This document shows positions 53,528 to 63,780 of a stretch of DNA of 64,000 bases, one piece after another. The position numbers and the translations under genes are program-made. A model generated the notes under the pieces. The model was not told the DNA's origin, ran no database searches, and was given only the letters and a program-made list of their open reading frames with translations. This DNA is from Zygaena filipendulae (lineage: Eukaryota > Arthropoda > Insecta > Lepidoptera > Zygaenidae). Where the stretch lies: NCBI GenBank assembly GCA_907165275.2, contig OU015665.1:9936001-10000000 (forward strand), in the 5' to 3' direction. Each line of letters begins with the position of its first letter. The first letter of the stretch is position 1.

Positions 53528-56500
53528 ATGTGGCACTATTTGCTGCTCGTCGCAGCGGCGGTGGCGGCTGTGGCCGGGCACGGCAGGGTGCTGAGCCCGC
53601 CGGGCAGGTCCTCCGCATGGAGGTACAACTTCGGCACGCCAGAAAACTATGATGACGACGGCTTAAACTGCGGCGGATTCTCGCATCAACACAACCTCAA
53701 TGGTGGCAGGTTTGTAGTTTGAACGCGCAAAGAGTAGATTTGTTACAGGATGTAAGTAGGTCAGTGACATTTAATTTCAAATTATTAAAAAAAAAATGCA
53801 ACAAAATGTATCATATAAAAGGTATTATAAAACTAAAAAACGAGAGTTTCCCGTACCGGGAATCGAACCCGAGCCTCCTGGGTGAAAGCCAGGTATCCTA
53901 GCCACTAGACCATACGGGAGATGTTAAGTTGGTCGAAAATATGCAATAATAACAATTGCCTGAATTTAATAACTAGAACCTATACTAGATGGAGTTAGCC
54001 GACATTACATTACCAAAGTTTTTTCTTGAACAGGTTTCACAATAATATTATTATGTGATTGATATTATTTAAGTAATTTATCATTTCTAGATGCGGTATC
54101 TGTGGGGATCCGTGGGACATGGAAACACCAAGAGACAATGAGCTCGGTGGAAAATACGGCCTCGGCATAATCGTGGCCAATTACCAACCCGGCGAGACAA
54201 TCACCGTACTCGTAGAAATCACGGCCCATCACAGAGGCTACTGGGAATTCAAACTCTGCACCGATCCCACCAGAAACGACCAGGAATGCTTCGAAGAAAA
54301 CCTACTCGAATTAAAAGATGGCGGCACCAAATACTATCCTGACAGCGCCCTCTCTAAATTCGAGGTGGACTATCAGCTGCCAGCCGGTTTGACTTGCGAG
54401 CATTGCGTGTTGCAATGGAGGTACACAGCTGGCAATAACTGGGGAAGTTGCGCAAACGGGACGCAGGGCTTGGGATGCGGTAATCAGGAGCAATTTAGCG
54501 CTTGCTCCGACATTTCTATAGGAGGGACAGCGGGAGACTCCTTGACGTCAGTAGAAGTCTCTGAACCAAACAACTCGATCGACGTGCCAGAGAGCTACGA
54601 ACAAATACCATACGCATGCTTGCAATATTTGAAGGGTTATTTACTTTCGAATCCAGGTAAGGAAGATGACGATTTGGATAATGAAATCTTTTAAACAATT
54701 TTGTCTTTTAATTTTTATCAAAAACACCTCGAAATGTAAGATTGTAGAATACGGCTTGCTCATCATTCTGATTTTGAGCGATTAGGAAGGGTAGTAGGTT
54801 CCCCATACGACAGGTGTCCAAAATTAGTTTATACCAGTAGTGCCCCGCGGTTTCACCCGCGTTAATTTCAGAGTCCCCGCGGGAATTCTGGGATAAAAAG
54901 TACCCTATGTGTTAATCTGATTATTGTAAAGTTTCATTTAAATCCATCCAGAAGTTTTTGCGTGAAAGAGTAACAAACATCCATACATACTTACAAACTT
55001 TCGCGTTTATTAACACTAGTTGTGCCCCGCGGTTTCACCCGTGTTAATATCAAAGTTCCCGCGGGAATTCCGAGATAAAAAGTAACCTTTGTGTTAATCT
55101 GATGTTTAATTGCAAAGAAATGTATGTAGAAGAATATGACGTAGCCTATGGGGAACTTATGGATTTTGTATATTTTTAATTATTTTTACCCACTGGGATC
55201 TGCCAAATCAGATTTAGTGCAGGTACATAGGTGTTGAAGGTAAGTCCAGTGATTTTCATAGAAGAGGCAAGAAGAGGTTAGGATATTGCATTTCTAAAGA
55301 ACAGAAGAACATCCTTATTATGTAGATATATTGGAAACATTACTTAAAAAATCGACACAGGTAGTTTAGGAGTTCCTGAGTTTTGCGACCCTTCATTTCA
55401 AGCAATTTGTTGATGTCTACTTATTTATAGAAAAACTGTTAAACCAAAGCTGTAATTTTACGTATGATACTACAGAACTAAAATATATTAAAATTGAAAA
55501 GTTATTAATATTATAAATACGCACTTAGAGGTATTGTAGACTGAATTGTTAAAAAAAAAATAGTAGCTACTTAATTAGGTATAAGGAAATAATAAAAAGA
55601 ATTTTATTTGTCATACCTAATAGTTTTTATTAATTTACCTACAAAATGTCGGAACCTAGAACATTTTTCCTACCTACCTTTAATCATCTATACCTACAAC
55701 TGTTCACTTTTTTGGATAAAAACTGTCATTTTTTATACTTAAAAGCAGAATCTAATAGCGATACACTTACCTTCATTTAGACATTCCTCTCCATTCGCAG
55801 GTCTGATTCAAATGTGCAAGAACTACGTCCGTGGAAAAAATAATCATCACCAACAACTACAACATAAACCATCGCAACATCAATCACCACAATACCAACC
55901 GCAATACTCACAACCGCAATACAAACAACCACAATACCAACAATCGCAATACAATCCACCAAAATACCCACAAACGCAACAAAATCAACCACAATACCCA
56001 CAATCGCAATACAATCGACCACAATACCCACAAACGCAACAAAATCAACCACAATACCCACAATCACATTACAATCAACCACAATACCCACAATCGCATT
56101 ACAATCAACCACAATACCCACAATCGCAATACAATCAACCACAATATTCACAACCGCAATACAATCAGCCACCATACCAAAAACCACAATACCCACAACT
56201 GCAATACAATGAACCACAATACCCACAACCGCAATACAATCAACCACAATACCAACAACCACAACAATACACCACTCCCACTGCTGTATACAGCGGCTAC
56301 AATAATTACAACAGCTTGGTGCCAAAAATAATTGATGCCTACGAAGAAAAGAACAAAATGAGAATACAAACTCTTAAAAAGAAGTTGCATAAAAGGAAAG
56401 AACAAATGGTACGTACAAGGTTACACTTACACCAATACCAATAGAGAAACACCACTAATGGAGCCGTTGGCACCCCAAAGGTAGATCTTATATCTTTACC

Positions 56501-56770
56501 TATATAATATCTCGCCTCTTCTACATCTGCGTCAGGGGTTCGATCCCGGAAATCTGTGGGCCTTCATGTACAGTCAGCATCAAAAATCTGTTAACACTTT
56601 TGTCATTAGGGTGCGAACGTAGACCACACTGTTGCAATAAGATTCCCCGAGTGACAAAAGTGGTTACACATTTCTGATACTGATTGTACAGTCGGCAACA
56701 AAAGATATAAGACGTCTTATTAATAACTAATTAATTCGTTCCACAGATGGCGGAGCAGAAATGGAGATGA
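53528..56770 (+). CDS. AA15 lytic polysaccharide monooxygenase with Gln/Pro/Tyr repeat tail, copy 2
   Basis: Four coding exons join in frame: 53528-53709, 54091-54656, 55801-56408 and 56747-56770. The phases (2, 1 and 0) equal those of copy 1, giving 459 residues. Residues 1-17 are a signal peptide, leaving His18 as mature N-terminus (HGRVLSPPGR). The second brace histidine is His107 or His108 (EITAHHRGYW), and QEQFSACSDI carries the likely axial Phe. The catalytic part keeps the cysteine pattern and RYTAGNNWG of insect AA15 oxidases of chitin or cellulose. An acidic Ser/Glu insert absent in copy 1 precedes CLQYLKGYL. Exon 3 opens with MCKNYVRG as in copy 1, then has about 130 residues of repeats based on NQPQYPQSQY, and finally a charged helix (LKKKLHKRKEQM). 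A Gln/Tyr/Pro tail could bind or cross-link matrix, but that is inference. An AATAAA lies 106 bp after the stop. Confidence 0.93.
53848..53919 (-). tRNA. tRNA-Glu (anticodon UUC)
   Basis: The minus strand gives a 72-nt cloverleaf. The acceptor stem TCCCGTA pairs with TACGGGA, with discriminator A. The A box is TGGTCTAGTGGC and the B box is GGTTCGATTCC. The anticodon stem CCTGG/CCAGG encloses the loop CTTTCAC, so the anticodon is TTC. A T run (complement of 53835-53840) follows as terminator. It lies in intron 1 of LPMO copy 2, antisense to it. Confidence 0.96.
54835..55110 (+). repeat. Two interspersed repeats, plus orientation, in LPMO copy 2 intron 2
   Basis: The first (54835-55012) starts AGTGCCCCGCGGTTTCACCC and ends TTTCGCGTTTATTAACA. 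The second (55013-55110) starts CTAGTTGTGCCCCGCGGTTT and lacks a tail. Confidence 0.85.
55870..56270 (+). repeat. 30-bp coding tandem repeat in LPMO copy 2
   Basis: Units of about 30 bp based on CAACCACAATACCCACAATC encode ten residues each (core PQYPQSQYNQ). About twelve imperfect units run through exon 3. Because the unit length is a multiple of three, copy-number change keeps the frame. On the minus strand it gives a long but meaningless open frame. Confidence 0.92.
56567..56690. mobile_element. Foldback element with TGTACAGTCAGCATCA termini
   Basis: TGTACAGTCAGCATCAAAAA and ACTTTTGTCA on the left are inverted as TGACAAAAGT and TTTCTGATACTGATTGTACA on the right. 124 bp, in the last intron of LPMO copy 2, ending 57 bp before the final exon. 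Related one-arm fragments with AATCTTATTGCAATAGTAAT occur near 58885 and 61190. Confidence 0.85.
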
Positions 56771-56875
56771 CGAAATTGGCGAAGATAAAATTACGAAATT
56801 ATCTATTTATTTTATCATATCATTAAAGTATTAAGTATATGCATTTAAAATTAACTATAGGTACTAAAAATTAGC

Positions 56876-56881
56876 AATAAA
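56876..56881 (+). promoter_or_regulatory. Polyadenylation signal of LPMO copy 2
   Basis: AATAAA about 106 bp downstream of the stop codon, the first canonical signal. Confidence 0.65.
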
Positions 56882-57307
56882 AACAGAATCTCGTTAAACA
56901 ATAGTTTTTTTTTATTTACACAACAAATACATATTTATAACGATCTCTTCATTACGATAGCTAAAGTTAAACTTCTCTGTGAGGCTCACTAAAATATCCA
57001 TGGCGGAGCAAAATCGTCCGACGATCAACGAGTTATCGTTAAACTGAAGTTAAAAAAGATCGAAATATTAAATCCGATTCAAAAATACTACGTTACGTAA
57101 TATTCTGAATGAACTGCGATAGACGCTAATAAAATCGATTTATTTCCTCCGATTGTGTCGATAATTCGCATATCGTTGAACAAAATTAGACCCCGCAGTA
57201 CCCGACGCGTACACACGCAACGCACAGAACGCAAGTTACGGAGATACACACCTTAAAAAACGAACAAATAAATAACAATACAATCACACTCGAGTCCACC
57301 ACAATAC

Positions 57308-57490
57308 AACAGCCCCCTTAACCAAGTTGACAATTTATTCGTTGTCGCTACAGATAACTAAGGAACGTATCAATATGTCACGTGACCACGAAAAATTTGA
57401 CTTTTGACTGGACAATTTTTCGTCACCATGACGATACGTATCTTAGTTTCTTACAGCGATAAAGATTAAAGTTTGTGAACTCGGCTGAGG
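57308..57490. mobile_element. Foldback MITE of the ACGATACGT family
   Basis: The left arm (AACCAAGTTGACAATTTATT, ACTAAGGAACGTATCA, AAAAATTTGAC) is inverted in the right arm (GACAATTTTTCGTCACCATG, ACGATACGTATCTTAGTTTC, GTGAACTCGGCTGAGG). It is followed by an extra CCCCTTAGCCGAGTTGACAA end, so a second partial unit adjoins. A half copy lies at 42765. Confidence 0.75.
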
Positions 57491-58802
57491 CTGCCCCTTA
57501 GCCGAGTTGACAAACTACCAGTCAACGATCGGATAGTCATGAAATATCTTTACAAAATTCAAAATCGATACGATCTATATCTAACTCTAGAGGATAAATC
57601 TAGAGGATCATTTGTAATTTGATACATTCCTTATCGACATATTGGCTTGTAATTACAGTTTTTAATATATTCTCAAAAATATTATTTTCTTCAATACTGA
57701 TGTGCAGTGTACCTATAATTTGTATTTTTGAGACACTGTCGAATTTTTAGCAGACATTCTTGTAATTTTGTTGATTCCAACAAGGTATATACTTATATAG
57801 GCATGTTTACTAAATATTAAAAATAAAAGAAAATCCCCCTTTTTTACTAACTTAAAATGAAATTTGGGAATCGAAAAATGGAGGTTTCTCGCAGTAACAA
57901 CAAATTATTAGTTTTAAAGATCTAAGCATGGATAGGGACAGACAGCAGGAAGCTACTTTGTTTTATACTATGTAGTGACTACAATATATCAGGCAATACA
58001 GGGCTAAATTGGTAACACGTCAAAGGAATGTATCCAACTACATATATAACCCTGCTTTGTCAGACCCAGAAATTGCTGACGTGATAGTATACAAAGTTAC
58101 AATATTACTCTTTGCTTTTCTGTAAGCCGTTAAACACTGTTGTACTACTTTATGCTTCTGACTCGCGAAATTCAACTCTTTTTAAATTTCACATTCATTT
58201 TATCACATCAATTAATGCCAATATAATAAATATAGCTAATTGTTTGTGCTAAAACATCACGATTTCCAATAAGAACATAATATTATACAAGAAGCAAACA
58301 AAGTACGGTTAAGTTTAGAGAAAAATATTTAAAAACAAATCTTGTAAATTTTTTATCACACAGCCCAATTAATGCACACCCTGATTCACAAACTAATTAA
58401 AAATCAAAATTACAGTAAAAAAAAAGCATAACACCAAATGCGTAGTTATAATTTAAATTAAAGAAACTCACTTAGTTTTACTATATTATGCAAAATATAC
58501 AATCGTGTCAATGATCGATTCGATTTTTTTGCTACGGCCGACGTACGCGCCAAATATTGTAGTATAGATTATATAGACATGGGCTCATAGAAAAATAAAA
58601 AAAAACACCTATATTAAAACATGGTGCGATGGATTCGGAAGTCGATTCTGAGCAAACTACTATCTGGTTTTCAATTATTCACTATCACTTTGAAGACCGT
58701 TTGTAGACTATATGACACTCGATTGAAAAATCGATAGATATTTAAGTTAATAAATTTTTAACACAACATTCGTGTGGAATCATCGATATAATACATACAT
58801 GA

Positions 58803-58990
58803 GACATTTATTTATTTATTTTTATTTATTTATTTATTCTTTATTGCACAGTGTGTACAAATGGCGAACTTAATGCCTTGCATCTACATAACTCAGCATC
58901 AGAAATATGTTGAATCTTATTGCAATAGTAATAACGTTCATATCATTTTTCCACTCGGAACATACTAAGCGCAAAAGAAATCAAGGACAG
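58803..58990 (-). repeat. LINE tail fragment joined to a foldback arm
   Basis: TTTATTTATTTATTCTTTAT, TTGCACAGTGTGTACAAATG and GCGAACTTAATGCCTTGCAT resemble a lepidopteran non-LTR 3' end on the minus strand. CAGCATCAGAAATATGTT and a Pol II-neutral arm of the 56567 family follow. Confidence 0.55.
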
Positions 58991-59569
58991 CCATCTAGAA
59001 TAAGCAAAGCGAGGTTTACCTAGCCTTCGCATATATGTATTTATTATGTCTGAATAATTATTTACATGTAAATAGATTTAGAGCATTTAGGTAATTCGGA
59101 AAATGGGATAATTAGTCATTAGGTACTAATATTGAATATTCGAATATAATAATAATTTTCCGATTTTTCGAATCATATACCAACCGAATGTAAATTAACT
59201 ATAGTAATTTAACTAAATACAAAAAATTGCGTTATTACTTATTTTAATGAGTTAAATTTAGAAACAACGAGATAGGATTCATAACACCAATGTAACGTAT
59301 TTACAATTTAATATAATATCGGAGTCGGAATCGTGATTTAAATCGTAACTATACCAACTCATTACACACCACAATTTTATTGATCTACCTAATACTAGAT
59401 ATGACTTTATCTATCAATTATAAATTGACATAACATTTTATTTGTAATCGGTATTATTACAAAATAACTCATATTTTTTTTAATATGATTGAACTAACTA
59501 AATGAAAGTGTTTTAAATAAAAAATAATTATTGCCAAAACTAGACAAGATATCCTTACATATAGAACAA

Positions 59570-59742
59570 AATCTTCCGTCGCGTCTGTCTGTCTGTCTGT
59601 ATTAACTCAAAAACTAGTAAACGGGTTTTAATGTGGTTTTCACCAATAGATTAGAGAGAGTGACTCATGACGAAGGTTTATACGTATAGTATATCCTGGA
59701 ATTCCCTCGGGAACTCTGAAATTACCGCAGGGGACAGCTAGT
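59570..59742 (-). repeat. Interspersed repeat, minus orientation
   Basis: AATCTTCCGTCGCGTCTGTC, ACGGGTTTTAATGTGGTTTT and TACCGCAGGGGACAGCTAGT. Confidence 0.8.
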
Positions 59743-60710
59743 AAAATCATTTAATACGTAGTTCAGATTTAAACCGGAGTTAAATAAGTCATTTGTAATA
59801 AGACCGAATAAGTTTAATTTCTAAGTGCTTAGTTTGAAGGAAAATTTTTACTCTATCTACATTTCAAGTTTAAAAAAACCGATATTAATACAACATTCAT
59901 TGCTATGTCTTTGCAACTAGATCCATTTGGTGTTTATTTTGGTACCTATACGTGGTATAACTTCAAATCACTCTTACAAGAATGCACATTGCACACTCAA
60001 ATGTGGGTTTTAAAATCGTAATCTATAGATACAATTTGCCTTGACAATTCGAGCGGCGAGCCCGCTGTAGTATACCAACCAAACAAAGGTGTTGTAAAGA
60101 AAATTTGGGCTTACATTTGAATTCATAAATATTATTTTGTGAAACAATACTGAAACGCTACTCAAATGAAAAAAAGTGTCTCCAGCGCTTGTTAAATATG
60201 TACTTTTGAGTTTTAAAAGTACTTCTTTTAACAGGTTGGTTGCGGGACTCAAATTCACAAACTTCTAGCTGTGAGGTCTTTAGCGGCGAACAAATATTTA
60301 GTGACACGAGTGTCGTGCCAAACGCCATTCAAATTAACGCCTGGTGTGCCTTCAGTCATATCTAATTTTATTTTGCTTTTACATCTTTCCCTTGTGCGCT
60401 TAAATAGTTTTAGTTCTAAAAAAGAATGACACGCCTGTAGCGCCGTCCGCAACAAATCGGTTAAGTATACAGGGGGTTAGTGAGCTTATACAAGGTGTTG
60501 TAACTACATCGGATACGCCGGTCGCTTACTACAGTAGTCACGTTATTGAACATGCGAAGACGTGGTACGGGCGATGTGACGGGTATTTGCTGCATTATGG
60601 TATCTAACCATTTTAAAATTAGTTTAAGCGTGAGGTCGACTGAAGTCAGGCTAAAATTAGAGCACAGCTAAAACAGGTATTCTTCTATAATCGCAAACAC
60701 TTTGTTAAAT

Positions 60711-60908
60711 CCTACTAATATTATAAATGTGAAAGTGTGGATGTTTGGATGTTTGTTACTCAATCACGCGAAAACGGCTGAACGGATTTCGATGAAATTT
60801 GGCATGCACGTTGTCAGGGGTACAGAAAAGGACATAGGGTACTTTTATACCGGAATTCCCGCGGGAACTCCATAATTACCGCGGGTGAAACCGCGGGGCT
60901 CAGCTAGT
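60711..60908 (-). repeat. Interspersed repeat, full minus-orientation copy
   Basis: ATCCTACTAATATTATAAAT to ACCGCGGGGCTCAGCTAGT, very close to the copies at 2231 and 6080, which suggests recent spread of this subfamily. Confidence 0.88.
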
Positions 60909-60987
60909 CTAATATTATCGAAGCTCGTAGCCATAAGCGTAGAACAAAAGGCGAAACAGAACCGTTCGTTTGGCGAATATACCTACA

Positions 60988-61185
60988 CTAGCTGACCCCC
61001 GCGGTTTCACCCGCGGTAATTTCGGAGTTCCTGCGGGAATTCTGGGATAAAAAGTGTCTCTCGGGATCACTTTAGCTTCCTATATGTGAAAAGAATTTTC
61101 AAAATCGGTTCAGTAGATTCAGTAGATTACCCCCTACAACGTCATGAACTCACAAACTTTTGCTCTTTATGATATTAGTATAGAA
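60988..61185 (+). repeat. Interspersed repeat, plus orientation
   Basis: CTAGCTGACCCCCGCGGTTT to CTTTATGATATTAGTATAGA, with TTTTCAAAATCGGTTCAGTA inside. Confidence 0.85.
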
Positions 61186-61332
61186 TATGTACAGTGAGCA
61201 TTAAAATAGGTAAACTTGACTGATAATGAATCTTATTGCAATAGTAATAAAGTTGAAAGCCGTTGGAAGCGTTTAGACATAGATATCCGACTTCGGCTCC
61301 GACACTTTTAAATCGGAGATTTTGATCTAAGG

Positions 61333-61338
61333 TTTATT
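61333..61338 (-). promoter_or_regulatory. Possible polyadenylation signal of the ATAD1 homologue
   Basis: TTTATT on the plus strand reads AATAAA on the minus strand, about 700 bp after the ATAD1 stop and just beyond the minisatellite. Confidence 0.4.
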
Positions 61339-61363
61339 TATATACAGGTAGTTGTAGCGTCGG

Positions 61364-62040
61364 GGCAGCTAACTAGATGTCCCCGATGTCCCAGATGACC
61401 CAAATGTCTCCGGGCGGCTGCGTAAAAGCGGATAGTCGAGTGTAGCTGTAGCACCAGGACAGCTAGCTAGATGTCCCCGATGTCCCAGATATCCCAGATG
61501 TCCCCAGGCGGCTGTGCACGCGCGGCTAGTCAAGTGTAGCTGTAGCGTCAGGGCAGCTAGCTAGATGTCCCCGATGTCCCAGATGCCCCTGATGTCTCCG
61601 AGAGGCTGCGTAAGAGCGGCTAGTTGAGTGTAGCTGTAGCGTCAGGACAGCTAGCCAGATGTCCCCGATGTCCCAGATGCCCACGATGTCCTCGGGTAAC
61701 TGCGCACGCGCGGCTAGTCGACTGTATCTGTAGCCCCAGGGCAGCTAGCTAGGTGTCCCCGATGTCCCCGGGTGGGTGTGCACGCGCAAATAGTCAAGTG
61801 TAGTTATAGTGTCAGGGCAGCTAGCTAGATGTCCCCGATGTCCTAGATGCCCCTGATGTCTCCGGGCGGCTGCGCACGCGTGGCTAGTCGACTGTAGCTG
61901 TAGCTCCAGGGCAGCTAGCTAGATGTCCCCGATGTCCCAGATGCCCCTGATGTCTCCGGGCGGCTGCGCACGCGTGGCTAGTCGACTGTAGCTGGCAGCT
62001 AGCTAGATGTCCCCGATGTCCCCGAGCGGCCGCGCGCGCG
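61364..62040 (-). repeat. Minisatellite of about 94 bp in the ATAD1 3' flank
   Basis: Eight units begin with (G/A)CAGCTAGCTAGATGTCCC at about 61364, 61459, 61552, 61648, 61741, 61817, 61911 and 61996. Spacings run from 76 to 96 bp. Each unit contains GATGTCCCAGATGCCC, a CGGCTGCGCACGCG block and GGCTAGTCGA, and (A/C)TGTAGCTGTAG. The array abuts the ATAD1 stop codon. Confidence 0.93.
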
Positions 62041-63453
62041 CTAGTCGAGGTCGATGCGCGCGTGCGCGGGCGGCAGCGCGCCGCACTGCAGCCGCGCGTC
62101 GCGCAGCTTGGCGAGCGACTGGCGCATGTCCTCCATGGTGATGGGGCGCACCGCGTCGCAGTACTCCGAGTCGGAGTCCGAGCCGTTCGACGCGTCCGCC
62201 GTCGCCGGCTGCCGAGTGCCGATATTCAAAATTAATGTATAATCCACATTCAATACCAAAGAATACAGAATAATTATATAACGTTTGGTAAAATTGACTG
62301 CAAATATATTAACAGGGTTTAGTTATTTATACACTGTTATAAACATCTTCATAATTTTTTTTTTCAAACAAAATAAATCAATCAAAATGAAAACAACCTG
62401 TGAAGGTGCTCGCCGCTCAATCGCTTATACAAACATCGCCGCGCGCCGGTATCTTAAGTTCAATGACCTCGATCGAGCTGAACAGCTGATCCATCGCTCG
62501 CTGTGTGCGTGGCGCGTGCCTTGTATACGTACATTCCTACATATAAGTGAGCTACGTGTATTGTGTACCTTGTGAATGTAATCGTTATGATTTTTCAATG
62601 AATTTTTTATCCTAATATGCTGAAAAACTACCGCTTATCCTGTTCATTATAACGTATACTTTTAGCCCTGTCAATATTTGCAGTTAATTTTACCACATCT
62701 TATACATATGTATAAAGAAGCGACACTCTCCGCCTCTCACCAATATCATGCGAAGGTAAACATATACGTAATGGAAGTTTGTGTTCACGTTGAATGTTCG
62801 TATTTGCTTTGGTTCAACGAAATTATATAACACTAGCTGTTGCCCGTGGTTTAATCCGTGTTAATTTCGGAGTACCCGCAGGAATTCCGGGATGAAAAGT
62901 ACCCTATGTACCCCTGACGACGTGCATGCAAAATTTCATGATGATCGCTAAGCCGTTAGGGAGTGAAAGCGTAACAAAAAAACTCACTATCGCATTTATA
63001 ATATTAGTAAAGATTTTAGATCTTACTAGCTATATTTAGCTATATTTGTTTCTGTACCTTCCCTTGACAACGTGTCGGTGGTATGCAAAATTTAATGCAG
63101 TTTCTTCCGCGTTAATTTCGGAGTTCCCGTGGGAATTCCGGGATAAAAAGTAGCCTGTGACCTTTTTTGGATTATTATTAAATAAACAAATCAAACTAAT
63201 TTAAAATAAATACGACAGTGAAAATGACAAAAACGCGCGCGTGTGTATGTGTGCGTGCGTGTGTGTGTGTGTGCGCGTGCGTGTATGTGTGTGTGCGCCT
63301 GCGTGTATGTATGTGCGCGTGTGTACGCCTGCGTGTAGGTGAGTGTGTGTGTGTGTGCGTGTGTGTGTGCGCGTGTGTGTGTGTGCGCGTGTGTGTGTGT
63401 GCGTGTGTGTGTGTGCGTGTGTGTGTGCGCGTGCGTGTGTGTGCGTGCGTGTG

Positions 63454-63486
<33 letters not shown>

Positions 63487-63629
63487 GAGTGAGGTACCTT
63501 GTTGTCCTCGCGGGCGAGCTCGCCCCGCGCGAGGTCCCGCACGCGGTACACGGCCGCCTGCCGGCACAGCTCGTGCAGGTCCGAGCCCGAGAAGCCCTCC
63601 GTGGCCGCCGCCAGCCGCCGGTACTCGAT
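62041..63629 (-). CDS. ATAD1: ATAD1/Msp1-type AAA ATPase, last two exons (partial)
   Basis: Two minus-strand exons, 63629-63498 (44 codons) and 62208-62041 (55 codons plus stop), join in phase 0 with donor AAGGTACC and acceptor GGCAG. The first reads [20 protein letters not shown] and then [17 protein letters not shown], the AAA lid with the sensor-2 type GFSGSDL motif. The second has an acidic Ser/Asp linker, then [20 protein letters not shown] and a final HARIDLD. This matches the ATAD1 order of GFSGSDL, IRPV..QDL and terminal CLD. ATAD1 (Msp1 in yeast, nmd in flies) is an outer mitochondrial and peroxisomal membrane ATPase that extracts mislocalised tail-anchored proteins. The N-terminal membrane anchor, Walker A and B lie beyond the window. 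The exons are GC-rich. The intron holds a GT/GC microsatellite and interspersed repeats, and the 3' flank is a minisatellite. Confidence 0.88.
62832..63012 (+). repeat. Interspersed repeat, plus orientation, in the ATAD1 intron
   Basis: ACTAGCTGTTGCCCGTGGTT to GCATTTATAATATTAGTAAA, with CCGGGATGAAAAGTACCCTA inside. Antisense to the gene. Confidence 0.85.
63070..63165 (+). repeat. Interspersed repeat fragment in the ATAD1 intron
   Basis: ACAACGTGTCGGTGGTATGC, TTTCTTCCGCGTTAATTTCG and GGGATAAAAAGTAGCC, rearranged order. Confidence 0.7.
63229..63490. repeat. GT/GC alternating microsatellite in the ATAD1 intron
   Basis: About 260 bp of almost uninterrupted alternating purine-pyrimidine GTGTGT/GCGTGC sequence, ending within 8 bp of the exon 63498 donor. 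Several open frames of Cys/Val or His/Thr arise from it on both strands and are artefacts. Confidence 0.97.
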
Positions 63630-63661
63630 CTGCGGTCGGGCGCAATGGCGACACTTATATA

Positions 63662-63780
63662 ATTACTAGCCGTCCCGCGCGGTTTCACCCGCGACAATTT
63701 GGGAGTTCCCGCGGGAATTCCGGAAAATATAACCTATGTTACACAAATCAAATCTTCCCTCGTTATAAAATTAGTATAGA
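63662..63780 (+). repeat. Interspersed repeat, plus orientation, shortened
   Basis: ACTAGCCGTCCCGCGCGGTT, TTTGGGAGTTCCCGCGGGAA and TCGTTATAAAATTAGTATAG, with the middle deleted. It lies just upstream of the ATAD1 exon in the next intron. Confidence 0.85.

Larger units (their letters stand above)
56882..61332. other. Intergenic region between LPMO copy 2 and the ATAD1 homologue
   Basis: Convergent gene ends face each other across this AT-rich 4.4 kb. It contains the foldback element, LINE tail and interspersed repeats listed separately. A less AT-rich island at about 60240-60480 (CACGAGTGTCGTGCCAAACG) was not recognised, and its minus-strand open frame has no support. Confidence 0.45.

Noticed and set aside
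55777..56325. 182-residue antisense open frame rich in Val/Ile
   Set aside because: It is the reverse reading of the coding Gln/Pro/Tyr repeat of LPMO copy 2, whose sense frame fits splice phases shared with copy 1.
56510..56566. B-box-like GGGGTTCGATCCC
   Set aside because: No A box at the right distance and no acceptor stem. Probably a decayed SINE or chance.
62285..62575. 96-residue plus-strand open frame between ATAD1 exons
   Set aside because: It lies antisense in the ATAD1 intron, starts in AT-rich sequence and shows no motif or splice context.
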